Assembly (NCBI GenBank): GCA_903897145.1
Contig: CAIUAN010000016.1
Location: 58,742 to 122,741 of the forward strand
Direction: 5' to 3'
DNA: 64,000 bases
Source: an uncultured Bacteroidia bacterium
GTDB lineage: Bacteria > Bacteroidota > Bacteroidia > Bacteroidales > Prolixibacteraceae
The notes beneath the pieces are model-generated. The model did not search any database and had not been told where the DNA came from. It saw nothing but the letters and a program-made list of their open reading frames with translations. Shown in pieces: positions 7,412 through 16,833 of the stretch. The first letter of the stretch is position 1, and every line of letters starts with the position of its first letter. The translations under genes were made by a program, and so were the position numbers.

Positions 7412-7479
7412 TTAGAATGTAAATTTAGTACTGGAAATAATAGATCAAATTTAATTTTTAATTTTTTATAATTTCGCTG

Positions 7480-7564
7480 GTGCGGATTTTTAATCCGTGC
7501 CTCACAGACTATGGATTTGCAATCCGATAGAGCGTGAGGGTCCGACTTTAAGTCGGGCTCTCAC
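7480..7564. repeat. dispersed copy of the REP-like hairpins
   Basis: Contains CGGATTTTTAATCCG, then GGATTTGCAATCC, then GTGAGGGTCCGACT-TTA-AGTCGGGCTCTCAC (7534-7564). These are the same words as in the 184-bp array over 1 kb away. It sits 24 nt from the 3' end of mnmE, where the large hairpin could also act as a transcription stop or mRNA 3'-end stabiliser. Confidence 0.75.
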
Positions 7565-7587
7565 TTCTTTCAAGTCGGAGCCATCTT

Positions 7588-8982
7588 TTACTTTCCGATG
7601 CAGAAATTCTTAAAGATATAACCCAATGTCTCATCAGTGGTGATCTCACCAGTAATTTCACCCAGATAATGGAGACATTCACGAATGTCCTGAGCTAAGA
7701 AATCTCCCGTAATACCCGTATTCAAACCCTCAATAACCAGTCTGATTGCTTGAAGAGCTAAACTCAGCGCTTCGTAATGCCGCACATTCGAAACGACCAC
7801 ATCGGCTGCTCCTAAGCCATTGAAATCAAAGGTACTTGTCATCTTCGCGATAAGCTGCTCCAGATTCAAACGACTCTTGGCCGCTAAATAGATTAAACAC
7901 TCATTGGGCAGCAGCGGAAAGGCTGAAAGTTCGACACGCGCTTTGTCCGTAGCAAGATCATCCTTGTTGGCAACAATTATCAACTGCTGATGAGTGATCT
8001 TCTCCCGAATACTCTTGATCCGTTCGGTGATTGGCAAAATAGCACGACTAATATCAGTTACTAAGATCACAATCTCAGCTTTGTCGAGCTGCAAATAACT
8101 GCGCTCAATACCCATGTTCTCAATTACATCAGCGGTATCACGAATGCCTGCGGTATCCGAAAAACGGAATAGCGTCCCTCCAATGGTAACCACATCCTCA
8201 ATCACATCACGCGTGGTGCCATGGATATCGGATACAATGGCTTTATCTTCATTCAAGAGGGCATTCAGCAGCGTCGACTTGCCCACGTTGGTCTCCCCAA
8301 TAATAGCTACCGGAATCCCATTCTTAATAACATTCCCGAGTTTAAACGATTCGGTCAGTCGTTGTAATAACCCAGCAACTTGAGTAGAGAGCTCAATTAA
8401 CAAAGTGCGATCGGCAAATTCAACATCTTCCTCACTGAAATCGAGTTCCAGCTCTACAAGGGCTGCAAAGCGTAATAACTCCGATCGAAGCTGAATAAGC
8501 TCTTTCGAAAATCCACCTCTCATCTGATTGAGAGCCATCTTGTGTGCCGCAGCATTACCTGAGGCAATAAGATCAGCCACCGCCTCTGCTTGCGAAAGAT
8601 CCATCTTCCCATTTAAAAAGGCCCGCTGCGTAAACTCACCTGGCTGTGCCATCCTAGCCCCTTTGGTAATCAATAGCTGTAAAATCTGTTGCTGGATAAA
8701 TACCGAACCATGACAAGAGATCTCAACAATATCTTCACCCGTAAAGGAGTGAGGGGCTTTAAATAGCGCTGCAATTACCTCGTCAATGATTTGCTCCTCT
8801 GAAACGATGGATCCGAAATGGAGCGTATTCGCTTTTTGGTCAATTAGTCTCTTCGTCTTATTTGGGGAGTTAAATACTAGATCAACAATGGTAATCGCCT
8901 CTTTTCCGGATACGCGAATAACTGCTATCCCGCCAATTCCTGGTGGTGTCGATATGGCACAAATAGTTTTCTGATCTAACAT
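7588..8982 (-). CDS. mnmE: tRNA modification GTPase MnmE (TrmE)
   Basis: 464 residues. N-terminal folate-binding domain (ICAISTPPGIGGIAVIRVSG, APHSFTGEDIVEISCHGS), a helical region, and an inserted G domain with G1 GETNVGKST, G2/G3 GTTRD and DTAG, and G4 NKDD. The C-terminal catalytic tetrapeptide-like ending is CIGK. With MnmG it makes 5-carboxymethylaminomethyluridine at wobble position 34 of certain tRNAs. The gene is divergent from ppk2; a minus-strand -7 box at 9007-9014 lies 25 nt upstream of the ATG. Confidence 0.97.
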   Translation of the reverse strand: MLDQKTICAISTPPGIGGIAVIRVSGKEAITIVDLVFNSPNKTKRLIDQKANTLHFGSIVSEEQIIDEVIAALFKAPHSFTGEDIVEISCHGSVFIQQQILQLLITKGARMAQPGEFTQRAFLNGKMDLSQAEAVADLIASGNAAAHKMALNQMRGGFSKELIQLRSELLRFAALVELELDFSEEDVEFADRTLLIELSTQVAGLLQRLTESFKLGNVIKNGIPVAIIGETNVGKSTLLNALLNEDKAIVSDIHGTTRDVIEDVVTIGGTLFRFSDTAGIRDTADVIENMGIERSYLQLDKAEIVILVTDISRAILPITERIKSIREKITHQQLIIVANKDDLATDKARVELSAFPLLPNECLIYLAAKSRLNLEQLIAKMTSTFDFNGLGAADVVVSNVRHYEALSLALQAIRLVIEGLNTGITGDFLAQDIRECLHYLGEITGEITTDETLGYIFKNFCIGK

Positions 8983-9006
8983 AGTTTCTTTTTAGCGAAC
9001 CTTCGA

Positions 9007-9014
9007 CAAAGATA
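9007..9014 (-). promoter_or_regulatory. -7 box upstream of mnmE
   Basis: TATCTTTG on the minus strand, an exact TAnnTTTG match, 25 nt upstream of the mnmE ATG. No convincing -33 TTTG is visible at 19-20 nt. Confidence 0.4.
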
Positions 9015-9089
9015 ACTAAAACAAAAATATTCCTTAACTTTATTCCCTTGCACCTTTGATTGTACTCCAAAATCCTAAATCATTAAGTT

Positions 9090-9968
9090 ATGAATTATTC
9101 AAAGTACCGTTTTCCAACTGATCGGAGCCGATCGTTGTCCGATTTCTCCACCAGTGATAAGAATGGCTATGGTGACTCCGACAGTGCCGAAGAGATGCTT
9201 CAGCAAAGCGTTGAGCGGCTTTCGAAGATTCAAAATGTACTTTATGCCCAAGATAAATTCTCGGTGTTGATCATTTTTCAAGCCATGGATGCTGCGGGAA
9301 AAGATTCGACTATCAAACATGTGATGTCGGGAATAAATCCGCAGGGGTGCAATGTAACCTCGTTTAAAGCTCCTTCTGCCGAAGAGTTAGATCATGCCTA
9401 TTTGTGGCGCTGTATGAAAGCGACTCCTGCAAAGGGTGACATAGGTATTTTTAACCGTTCGTATTACGAGGAAGTCTTGGTAACCCGCGTTCATCTTGAG
9501 ATTTTGGCTAGTCAGAAGCTACCTGTCGATTATAGTAAACAAACTCCTGATGAGAGTTTTTGGCTGCAACGATATGGGGATATCAATAATTTCGAACACT
9601 ACCTATCCAATAATGGCACCTTGGTATTGAAATTTTTCTTGCACGTTTCGAAAGAGGAGCAAAAGAAACGGTTTTTAAAAAGGATTGAAGATCCAGAAAA
9701 AAATTGGAAATTTTCAGATCGTGATGTGGTGGAAAGGAGACATTGGAAAGAATATCAGGAGGCCTATGAACAGGCATTTTTCCATACTTCCACGGCTTCT
9801 GCACCCTGGTATATTATCCCTGCCGATCGTAAATGGGTTATGCAGCTTCTGGTAAGTCAAATTATTGTCGATCGTCTGGAATCACTCGGTGTTGAGTATC
9901 CTCAATTAACTGCTAATCAACGTGAGAATATCGAAAAGAGTAAGAATATGTTGCTTGGGGAGTCTTGA
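9090..9968 (+). CDS. ppk2: polyphosphate kinase 2 (class III-like)
   Basis: 292 residues. Walker A region QAMDAAGKDS at residues 64-73 (Lys71), lid-like motif HVMSGINPQGCNVTSFKAPS, LDHAYLWR, and Walker B region IGIFNRSYYEEVL. These wordings fit the PPK2 class III group, which can phosphorylate both AMP and ADP with polyphosphate; class assignment is by motif memory only. It would act in the cytoplasm in nucleotide recharging from polyphosphate. Single gene, divergent from mnmE. CACCTTTG at 9051-9058 is one mismatch from a -7 box. Confidence 0.92.
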   Translation: MNYSKYRFPTDRSRSLSDFSTSDKNGYGDSDSAEEMLQQSVERLSKIQNVLYAQDKFSVLIIFQAMDAAGKDSTIKHVMSGINPQGCNVTSFKAPSAEELDHAYLWRCMKATPAKGDIGIFNRSYYEEVLVTRVHLEILASQKLPVDYSKQTPDESFWLQRYGDINNFEHYLSNNGTLVLKFFLHVSKEEQKKRFLKRIEDPEKNWKFSDRDVVERRHWKEYQEAYEQAFFHTSTASAPWYIIPADRKWVMQLLVSQIIVDRLESLGVEYPQLTANQRENIEKSKNMLLGES

Positions 9969-10165
9969 TTGAGCGGTATAAAAACAAGGAAGGAGCCCTA
10001 AGACCCCTTCCTCTACCTAACCTAACCTAAATAACCTTTCAACAAGTGAAAGGAAGTCTTAAATATCTTTGGATTTGTATTCCTGCAATGATTTTACAAT
10101 TTTAGATATTAAAACAAGGTAATATTGATAATAAGTTGATTAAATGTGGTAGAATATTAACCTAT

Positions 10166-10879
10166 TTATTCTTTCAAATTATGGAAGACATTGGTCACGT
10201 CTTCGTCGTCTTCCAGCTTCTCCAATAATTTCTCCACATCTAAAATTTGCTCTTCTGTAAGTTCTTTGACTTCAGTAGGTATACGCTCGAATTCAGCATT
10301 GACGATCTCAAAATCATTTTCTTCAATGTACTTCTGTATGGGTCCGAATGCTTCAAAGTCACCATAGATGATGATGTTGTCATCCTCCGGAAATACCTCT
10401 TGAATCCCTAAGTCGATCATTTCAAACTCTAGTTCTTCTAAATCAATTCCCTCTTTGTTTTTAACTTTGAATAGACATTTATGCTCGAAGAGATACTCAA
10501 CGCATCCTGATGTCCCTAATGAACCATTGCATTTATTGAAGTAACTTCTCACATTTGCCACTGTTCGAGTGGTGTTGTCAGTTGCCGTTTCTACTAATAC
10601 CGCAATGCCATGCGCTGCATATCCTTCATATACAACCTCTTTGTAATCGGATTGGTCTTTGGATGTGGCTTTTTTTATCGCACGCTCTATATTTTCTTTC
10701 GGCATGCTCGCATTCTTTGCATTCACCATCAAAACACGTAGCCGTGAGTTTGCTGCTGGATCCGGACCACCTGCTTTTATGGCAATAGCTATCTCTTTTC
10801 CAATCTTCGTAAACGTTCTGGCCATAGAGCCCCAACGTTTCATCTTTCTCGCTTTTCGGTATTCAAATGCGCGTCCCAT
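10166..10879 (-). CDS. yebC: YebC/TACO1-family protein
   Basis: 237 residues, full length for the family. Typical start MGRAFEYRKARKMKRWGSMARTF, then GGPDPAANSRLR, KNASMPKENIERAIKKA and YEGYAAHGIAVLVE. Family members were long called transcriptional regulators; more recent work ties them to relief of ribosome stalling at proline-rich sequences. Both remain family knowledge, not something the sequence shows. Minus-strand TAAATTTG at 10909-10916 is a possible -7 box. Confidence 0.95.
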   Translation of the reverse strand: MGRAFEYRKARKMKRWGSMARTFTKIGKEIAIAIKAGGPDPAANSRLRVLMVNAKNASMPKENIERAIKKATSKDQSDYKEVVYEGYAAHGIAVLVETATDNTTRTVANVRSYFNKCNGSLGTSGCVEYLFEHKCLFKVKNKEGIDLEELEFEMIDLGIQEVFPEDDNIIIYGDFEAFGPIQKYIEENDFEIVNAEFERIPTEVKELTEEQILDVEKLLEKLEDDEDVTNVFHNLKE

Positions 10880-11142
10880 ATCTTAATTAGTTCAATTTTT
10901 ATAGCCCACAAATTTAAACTGATTTTCTAAATTTAGAATCATATTGGATGAAATATTAAGTGCCATTTATTTCTAGTTCAACATTGCTATTTTTTTGAAG
11001 TTAAAAATTGACTGAATTCTTGATATTTTCAGTTAATTTCGTTTTAAATATGTGAATGGCTATCTCGCAATTTTAAAGTTAGATTTTTAAATGCTTTTTA
11101 TTCTGTGGATTAGTTTAATTAATTGATTATTAAAGCTTTGTT

Positions 11143-11724
11143 ATGGCGGTCATGTTTGCTTCCAATTCTAGTAAGTCTATCGTACGAATTCTTTCAACCA
11201 GTGTCACCGGATGCATTTTGCTTTTTGTCCCTGGATTAACGATGAAAACTGTCGTGGTCGTGATGGGGTCGATGTTGGCTTTTAGTGGACTAGTAACCCT
11301 TTTATTGTCGAATTTTAGCACCAAAAGTTATCAAGGTGGCTTTGTGTCTGTTCAAGGTACGGTAAGCATAATTTTTGGGCTTATCTTTATCTCTTCTCCC
11401 GAGGCAATGGTTAAAATATTTATGGTGATCATTGGAATTGTGCTGGTGATGATGGGGCTTGCTCAACTCTTTGGTTCTATGCGAGCTCTCGGACGCTCTG
11501 TTTGGGCTTGGTTTTTTATGATCATTGGCTTCTTGACTCTTATTAGTGGTTCTTATTTGTTGTCTGACCCCTTTAAAAGCGCTGAAGCGATCTTACCTTT
11601 CCTAGGGGGATTAATACTGCTTAATGGCCTCACAGACTTACTTAAATATTTTAAAGGTCCTAAGCAGCCTAAAGATCCCAATGAACCTACCGTTCAGGAT
11701 ATTTCCTACGAAGAGGTTGAATAA
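11143..11724 (+). CDS. HdeD-like DUF308 membrane protein
   Basis: 193 residues with about six hydrophobic segments arranged as three pairs (for example TGCILLFVPGLTMKTVVVVMG, SIIFGLIFISS, FMVIIGIVLVMMGLAQ, WFFMIIGFLTLISGSYLL). This is the repeat pattern of HdeD/DUF308 inner-membrane proteins, linked to acid resistance in enteric bacteria. The C-terminus is short, charged and proline-containing. Function here is unknown. An AAGCTTTG box ends only a few nt before the ATG, so initiation may actually be at the fourth codon (ATG at 11152). Confidence 0.75.
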   Translation: MAVMFASNSSKSIVRILSTSVTGCILLFVPGLTMKTVVVVMGSMLAFSGLVTLLLSNFSTKSYQGGFVSVQGTVSIIFGLIFISSPEAMVKIFMVIIGIVLVMMGLAQLFGSMRALGRSVWAWFFMIIGFLTLISGSYLLSDPFKSAEAILPFLGGLILLNGLTDLLKYFKGPKQPKDPNEPTVQDISYEEVE

Positions 11725-11838
11725 GGGTTATAATCCGATCAATTTTAATTTTTGAATCACTTTGTTGAGGTGATAAATCGAAGATTTTAAGGATTAATTG
11801 TATTTTTACCCGCAGAATTTGTGCTACAAAATTAGATT

Positions 11839-12852
11839 ATGGAAATTACAGACTGGAAAAACCTTGGATTTGGATATCTTAAAGCTGACTATAATGTTCG
11901 TACCTGGCATCGTAATGGTCAGTGGGGGCCATTAGAAGTCTCTGACTCTGAGCATATCACACTTCCTATCGCCGCTACCTCTTTTCATTATGGACAAGAG
12001 GCATTTGAAGGCTTAAAAGCTTTCAGAGGTCAGGATGGCAAAATACGGGTTTTCCGAATGGATGAGAATGCAAAACGGATGCAACGCTCAGCTCAAGGTG
12101 TGATGATGGCTGAAGTGCCAACATCGTTGTTTACCGAGGCGATTAAAAAAGTTGTTAAGCTGAATGAATCTTTAGTCCCTCCATTTGATTCAGGGGCTTC
12201 ACTCTATATCCGTCCAATGCTTATTGGCGCAGGTGCACAGATCGGTGTTAAGCCTGCTGATGAGTATCTTTTTGCTGTGATTGTCATGCCTGTAGGTCCT
12301 TATTTTAAAGAAGGATTTAAGCCTACCGATTTAGTTATCTATCGCGAATATGATCGTGCCGCACCACTGGGCACTGGGAAGATAAAAGTTGGTGGTAACT
12401 ATGCCGCAAGTATGGTTGCTGGTCAACGCGCTCACCAAAATGGGTTCTCTGCTGTGCTTTATCTTGATGCACGTGAGAAAAAATACATCGACGAATGTGG
12501 ACCTGCTAATTTCTTTGCGATCAAAGGAAATAGTTACGTTACCCCTAAATCAGAGTCTATCCTCCCTTCCATTACCAATATGAGTCTGCGTCAATTGGCG
12601 TCTGATATGGGAATGAAAGTGGAAGATCGCCAGATTCCTGTTGAGGAGTTGGCTGATTTTGATGAGGTTGGAGCGTGTGGGACTGCGGCTGTTATCTCTC
12701 CGATAAAGCGCATTTACGATGCTGATAATGATCTAGAATACAACTACGGCACTGAGCCAGGAAAGGTTTGTGTGGCGTTATATGAGAAGCTTCGAGGTAT
12801 TCAATATGGATTAGAACCCGATCCTTACGGTTGGACTACAATCATTGAATAA
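11839..12852 (+). CDS. ilvE: branched-chain amino acid aminotransferase
   Basis: 337 residues, fold-type IV PLP enzyme of the BCAT2-like branch. Visible motifs: TSFHYGQEAFEGLKAFRG, SLYIRPMLIGAG, the cofactor lysine region REKKYIDECGPANFFAI, and EVGACGTAAVISPI near the C-terminus. It transfers amino groups between glutamate and the keto acids of Leu, Ile and Val. Stands alone, with a short convergent membrane protein gene 6 nt after its stop. Confidence 0.94.
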   Translation: MEITDWKNLGFGYLKADYNVRTWHRNGQWGPLEVSDSEHITLPIAATSFHYGQEAFEGLKAFRGQDGKIRVFRMDENAKRMQRSAQGVMMAEVPTSLFTEAIKKVVKLNESLVPPFDSGASLYIRPMLIGAGAQIGVKPADEYLFAVIVMPVGPYFKEGFKPTDLVIYREYDRAAPLGTGKIKVGGNYAASMVAGQRAHQNGFSAVLYLDAREKKYIDECGPANFFAIKGNSYVTPKSESILPSITNMSLRQLASDMGMKVEDRQIPVEELADFDEVGACGTAAVISPIKRIYDADNDLEYNYGTEPGKVCVALYEKLRGIQYGLEPDPYGWTTIIE

Positions 12853-12858
12853 ATAGAC

Positions 12859-13062
12859 CTATTGGCTCTCTCTCATCTTCTTCAACCAGAGGGAAACTAC
12901 CCAAACGACACTAATCCCAAATAGGATTAAGATCGGTCTGTAATTTTGACATACAAACCTGTTGAAATAGGCTCCGATTAAGATATAGGCGGATGCTACG
13001 CAGAGCTTAAATACGATGAATTCGGAATTCGACCAGGTGGTCTTAATCTTAAAGAAGTTCAT
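12859..13062 (-). CDS. small two-helix membrane protein
   Basis: 67 residues with two hydrophobic helices (FKLCVASAYILIGAYF and PILILFGISVVWVVSLWL), a short charged tail and no signal peptide. The balanced topology and lysine-rich ends suggest a real, small integral membrane protein of the kind often seen in Bacteroidota. No function is recognised. It converges on ilvE with a 6-nt gap. Confidence 0.65.
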   Translation of the reverse strand: MNFFKIKTTWSNSEFIVFKLCVASAYILIGAYFNRFVCQNYRPILILFGISVVWVVSLWLKKMRESQ

Positions 13063-13200
13063 GTTGGATTGAATTTAAGTAAGTTGAATTACTACTTTGA
13101 TTTCAAAAACTAATTCTTAAAAGGATTGTATTACCCTAAAGATAAGGCTTTTTTTGCCTTTGTCAGCCCAATTTAACTTGATTTCACCAACCTCTTTTTG

Positions 13201-14190
13201 CTACGAGAGTTCAAGCATTCTTAAGATGGGTAATTTAGCTTTTTCAAGGATCACTGGATCGAGGATGATCTCAGGTCGTTCGTATTTTAAAGCCAGGTAA
13301 AGCTTTTGAATCGTGTTTAATTTCATAAAGCTGCAGTCGTTGCATCCGCAAGTAGAATCGATAGATGGAGCAGGAATAAACGTTTTGTCGGGGCACGACT
13401 TCTGCATCTGGTGTAAAATGCCGCTCTCGGTAGCTACAATAAACTCTTTCTTATCACTTTGTGCCACATAGTTTAATAAAGCTGTCGTTGAACCAATGAA
13501 ATCCGCAACTAACAACACCTGCTTCTCGCATTCTGGATGCGCAATAAAGATTGCTTTGGGATGTTCGTCCATTAAAGCGACGATCTTCTCTAACGAATAT
13601 TTCTCATGCACCATGCAGGCTCCATCCCAGAGGACCATCTCGCGACCAGTCACAGAATTGATATAGTTGCCTAAGTTTTTGTCGGGCGCAAAGATTAAGG
13701 GCTGATCTTTTGGAAACGACTCCACAATCTTCATCGCATTCGAAGAGGTTACAATAACGTCTGATAGGGCTTTGATCTCCGCAGAGCAGTTGATGTATGA
13801 GATAACTTTATGATTGGGATGTTGGTCTTTAAACGCTTGAAAAGCATCGGCAGGGGCTGAGCTAGCTAAAGAGCAACCTGCATTCATATCGGGCACGACC
13901 ACCTTTTTATTTGGATTGAGAATTTTGGCGGTCTCACCCATAAAATGGACACCTACAAAAACAATCAAATCAGCTTCGGTTTTTTGAGCCGCCTGAGCCA
14001 AAGCTAAGGAGTCACCTAGGAAGTCGGAGATATCTTGTAGTTCACCCGTGATGTAATAATGACCCAGGATAACTGCATTTTTTTCCTTCTTTAAGCGATT
14101 GATCTCTTGAATTAAATCAAGACCTGGCGCTACTGGCTGGTTTACATAGCCATGGGCAACTATAAGTTGATCGAAATTTGCTTGTAACAT
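13201..14190 (-). CDS. nadA: quinolinate synthase
   Basis: 329 residues from the ATG at 14190. Motifs: [25 protein letters not shown], the iron-sulfur and substrate regions [22 protein letters not shown], and a C-terminal [11 protein letters not shown]. Together these supply the three conserved [4Fe-4S] cysteines. It condenses iminoaspartate with dihydroxyacetone phosphate to quinolinate in NAD synthesis. The frame extends 25 codons upstream (to 14265), but a minus-strand -7 box TATTTTTG (14213-14220) lies inside that extension, so the downstream start is preferred. nadB and nadC are not in the window. Confidence 0.95.
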   Translation of the reverse strand: MLQANFDQLIVAHGYVNQPVAPGLDLIQEINRLKKEKNAVILGHYYITGELQDISDFLGDSLALAQAAQKTEADLIVFVGVHFMGETAKILNPNKKVVVPDMNAGCSLASSAPADAFQAFKDQHPNHKVISYINCSAEIKALSDVIVTSSNAMKIVESFPKDQPLIFAPDKNLGNYINSVTGREMVLWDGACMVHEKYSLEKIVALMDEHPKAIFIAHPECEKQVLLVADFIGSTTALLNYVAQSDKKEFIVATESGILHQMQKSCPDKTFIPAPSIDSTCGCNDCSFMKLNTIQKLYLALKYERPEIILDPVILEKAKLPILRMLELS

Positions 14191-14212
14191 GAATTGGTAA
14201 TTTGCAACGATG

Positions 14213-14220
14213 CAAAAATA
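14213..14220 (-). promoter_or_regulatory. -7 box for nadA (decides start)
   Basis: TATTTTTG on the minus strand, 22 nt upstream of the preferred ATG at 14190 and inside the longer open frame. No strong -33 partner is seen. Confidence 0.4.
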
Positions 14221-14321
14221 CGAATTCAATCTACACCATCGACTAAAAGTTTCACTTATAACCAATATTTAGTCTGATTTAACCCCGATTTTGATCTTCG
14301 ATGTATTTTAGGAATATTCCC

Positions 14322-14329
14322 TACCTTTG
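14322..14329 (+). promoter_or_regulatory. -7 box for hisS (decides start)
   Basis: TACCTTTG, exact TAnnTTTG, 22 nt upstream of the ATG at 14352. It falls inside the longer open frame that begins at 14301, which argues against the longer start. Confidence 0.45.
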
Positions 14330-14351
14330 CATTTTACTATTTATTTGCAGC

Positions 14352-15719
14352 ATGGCACAGAAACCATCTATACCCAAAGGAACGCGTGACTTTTCACCCA
14401 ATGAAATGGCTCGGAGAAATTACATCTTCGACACGGTAAAACAGGTATTCCAAGTCTACGGATTTCAACAGATTGAGACCCCAGCAATGGAAAACCTATC
14501 TACGCTTATGGGTAAATATGGGGAGGAAGGGGATAAGCTATTGTTCAAGATTCTGAACTCCGGTGACTACCTCTCTGCTTTAGATGGCGAATCACTACAA
14601 CAGGCCAGCAGCACAAAGCTTACTACTAAGATCTCGGAAAAAGGGTTGCGTTACGATCTAACGGTCCCTTTTGCACGTTATGTGGTGCAGAATCAGAACG
14701 ACCTTGTCTTTCCATTTCGCCGTTTTCAGATCCAGCCTGTGTGGCGTGCTGATCGACCACAAAAGGGGCGTTACCGCGAATTTTACCAGTGCGATGTTGA
14801 TATTATTGGCTCTGATGCACTCCTGAATGAGGTTGAATTAATCCAGATCATTGATCAGGTATATCGCAAAATAGGACTTGAAGTTGTCATTAAGATAAAC
14901 AATCGTAAGATCTTGGCTGGCATCGCTGAAACAATTGGAGAAGCCGATCGAATTGTAGATATTACAGTAGCTATTGATAAGCTCGATAAGATAGGGATAG
15001 AGAAAGTTAATGAGGAGTTAGCTCTCAAAGGTGTCACCGCACAAGCCATTGAAAAACTACAACCAATTTTAAATCTTAGTGGCAGTAATCGCGAAAAGTT
15101 AGATCAGATTGAACGAGTAATTTCAAGTTCGGTGATTGGTGTAATAGGGGTAGGTGAGGTGCGTACTATATTCGACTATCTCTCTTCGATGGATCTTAAG
15201 GCTGAATTGGAGTTAGATCTTACACTGGCTCGTGGCTTGAATTATTATACTGGGGCTATTTTCGAGGTTAAATCGAAAGATGTGGCTATTGGCTCAATCA
15301 CTGGGGGTGGTCGTTACGATGATCTGACCGGCATCTTTGGTCTCTCTGGTGTTTCCGGCGTTGGAATCTCTTTTGGAGCCGATCGTATTTATGATGTGAT
15401 GATGCAATTAGATCTCTTCCCAAAAGATGCACTAAGCGCTGCTCAGGTTATGTTTGTGAATTTTGGGGCTAAAGAAGAACTTTTTTGTCTCCCGTTGGTT
15501 GCTAGATTGAGGGCTGAAGGGATTAGTAGTGAACTTTATCCTGATTCCGATAAGATGAAAAAGCAAATGAATTATGCCAATCGAAAAGGGATAAAATTTG
15601 TGGCTTTAATTGGTGAATCGGAGTTGGAGTCAGGGCTTATAAACTTCAAGAATATGGAGTCGGGCGAACAGCAACTTATTGGTATTGATGATATTGTTTC
15701 TCAGCTAAAGGGTTTGTAG
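14352..15719 (+). CDS. hisS: histidyl-tRNA synthetase
   Basis: 455 residues from ATG 14352 (start [14 protein letters not shown]). Class II synthetase motifs: motif 2 region [32 protein letters not shown], the HisA signature [15 protein letters not shown], and motif 3 [32 protein letters not shown]-terminal anticodon-binding domain follows. It charges tRNA-His in the cytoplasm. Divergent from nadA. Starting at 14301 would add a hydrophobic 17-residue extension not seen in the family and would overlap the promoter. Confidence 0.97.
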   Translation: MAQKPSIPKGTRDFSPNEMARRNYIFDTVKQVFQVYGFQQIETPAMENLSTLMGKYGEEGDKLLFKILNSGDYLSALDGESLQQASSTKLTTKISEKGLRYDLTVPFARYVVQNQNDLVFPFRRFQIQPVWRADRPQKGRYREFYQCDVDIIGSDALLNEVELIQIIDQVYRKIGLEVVIKINNRKILAGIAETIGEADRIVDITVAIDKLDKIGIEKVNEELALKGVTAQAIEKLQPILNLSGSNREKLDQIERVISSSVIGVIGVGEVRTIFDYLSSMDLKAELELDLTLARGLNYYTGAIFEVKSKDVAIGSITGGGRYDDLTGIFGLSGVSGVGISFGADRIYDVMMQLDLFPKDALSAAQVMFVNFGAKEELFCLPLVARLRAEGISSELYPDSDKMKKQMNYANRKGIKFVALIGESELESGLINFKNMESGEQQLIGIDDIVSQLKGL

Positions 15720-15735
15720 TTGAATTAAAAACAGA

Positions 15736-15776
15736 AGAGGTTGCCTGCAAATTTACGTCTGCGACAACCTCTTGTT
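15736..15776 (+). terminator. hairpin after hisS
   Basis: AGAGGTTG (15736-15743) pairs with CAACCTCT (15765-15772) and is followed by TGTTCTT. It lies 17 nt after the hisS stop and before the convergent Spy-like gene. The T tract is poor, so this is a moderate terminator candidate. Confidence 0.45.
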
Positions 15777-15823
15777 CTTAAACTAAACTTAAACTACTTA
15801 AACTATCTCTTTTTGGAGATCAA

Positions 15824-16333
15824 TTACTTGTTCTCAGTCTCTTTTTTATCCTGTTGGTTTTTGCGAAATTCACGCATCAAAGTGGTTCTAAACTTTCGTT
15901 CCGAAGCGTATATCCGAACCACTTTCTCCGCAGGGAGAATATCCAGCATTTTCAAATTATATTCTTCTATTAGCTTACCTTCTGTAACATGGGTCGTAGC
16001 TAACTCAATGGCTAATTTACGGTAATCAGCAGCTGTAAGTCCGGGCTTTGGCTCAGTGACCACCTCTTCTAATTGCCGCTTTTTGTTTTCTAACTCTGTT
16101 TTCTTCTTATCTAATTCGTTGTATAAGGGCCAGAATTTCTCGGCTTCGGCAGTCGTTAGATTCAATTGTTCAGTGAGGAAACCAATCTTTTTAATTTTGA
16201 TTGCCTCTAAAGTTTTCGGATCTAGGTATCGTTGTGCCATTAACCCAATGGAAATAAAGCTCAATAACAGCATAGATAAAACTGCCTTGCAGGATATACT
16301 CAATATATTTCTCCGTGTCATCGTTTTTTTCAT
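15824..16333 (-). CDS. secreted Spy/LTxxQ-like protein
   Basis: 169 residues from ATG 16333 (MKKTMTRRN), with a signal peptide (SCKAVLSMLLLSFISIGLMAQ). The mature part is mostly charged helix: FLTEQLNLTTAEAEKFWPLYNELDKKKTELENKKRQLEE is the Bacteroidota version of the LTxxQ/Spy-type helical repeat. Probably a periplasmic stress chaperone or sensor-like protein; this is a family-level guess. It is the third gene of an ECF sigma cassette (sigma, TM protein, Spy-like). The open frame extends to 16390, overlapping the upstream gene, but the signal peptide fits the later start. Confidence 0.7.
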   Translation of the reverse strand: MKKTMTRRNILSISCKAVLSMLLLSFISIGLMAQRYLDPKTLEAIKIKKIGFLTEQLNLTTAEAEKFWPLYNELDKKKTELENKKRQLEEVVTEPKPGLTAADYRKLAIELATTHVTEGKLIEEYNLKMLDILPAEKVVRIYASERKFRTTLMREFRKNQQDKKETENK

Positions 16334-16343
16334 GGCTTCAAAA

Positions 16344-16790
16344 TTAATTGTTCGAAATAATTTCGTACTCACTGTAGTTGGCCGCAACATAGTCTGTCAT
16401 ATTATCCGATGTCATCTTCTTCGACTCAATTTGTTCCGATTCTGAAAAAGTAGCCAAAATTTGAGCCTCTGAGAGGTTTGACACAAAACCTTGTCCGATA
16501 GAATTGTTCAACTCCTCATTGTCTGCTAATGCGGTACCCGTTGAAGAGTTAAATAGGTTCGGGAATTGAATAGTAGTCATAACTAAAGCTAAGACTAGCA
16601 CTGCTGCGATAGCTAAAATTGGCTTGCTATATGTTATGAATAGATTTGTGGACTTAGGCTTTTGCTGTTGTTGGATCCGTTTGCTTAAGCGCGCTTCAAA
16701 CCCTTCGAAGTAGCCCTCTGGCACTTTAAAAGGATTTCGTTTGTAACGATCTCCTAATCCGTTTTCGATATTTTCGTTTGTTGTTTTCAT
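16344..16790 (-). CDS. single-TM protein next to ECF sigma, possible anti-sigma factor
   Basis: 148 residues. A charged N-terminal cytoplasmic part (NPFKVPEGYFEGFEARLSKRI) is followed by one membrane helix (ILAIAAVLVLALVMTTIQF) and an acidic C-terminal domain. The NPFKVPEGYFE word recurs in Bacteroidota genes located directly after ECF sigma genes. Position and topology suggest an anti-sigma factor, but no ZAS zinc motif (HxxxCxxC) is present. It starts 43 nt after the sigma gene and ends 10 nt before the Spy-like start. Confidence 0.6.
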   Translation of the reverse strand: MKTTNENIENGLGDRYKRNPFKVPEGYFEGFEARLSKRIQQQQKPKSTNLFITYSKPILAIAAVLVLALVMTTIQFPNLFNSSTGTALADNEELNNSIGQGFVSNLSEAQILATFSESEQIESKKMTSDNMTDYVAANYSEYEIISNN

Positions 16791-16833
16791 GCGTATAATG
16801 CTTTGACACGATTAAGGTTAAATGGTTTAAATG

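Noticed and set aside
9980..10060. AGGAAGG/CCTTCCT hairpin and CCTAA repeats after ppk2 as a terminator
   Set aside because: No T tract follows and the loop is 12 nt; support was too weak to list.
14301..14351. Longer hisS start with a hydrophobic N-terminus (possible signal peptide)
   Set aside because: A cytoplasmic synthetase does not need one, and a consensus -7 box lies within the extension.
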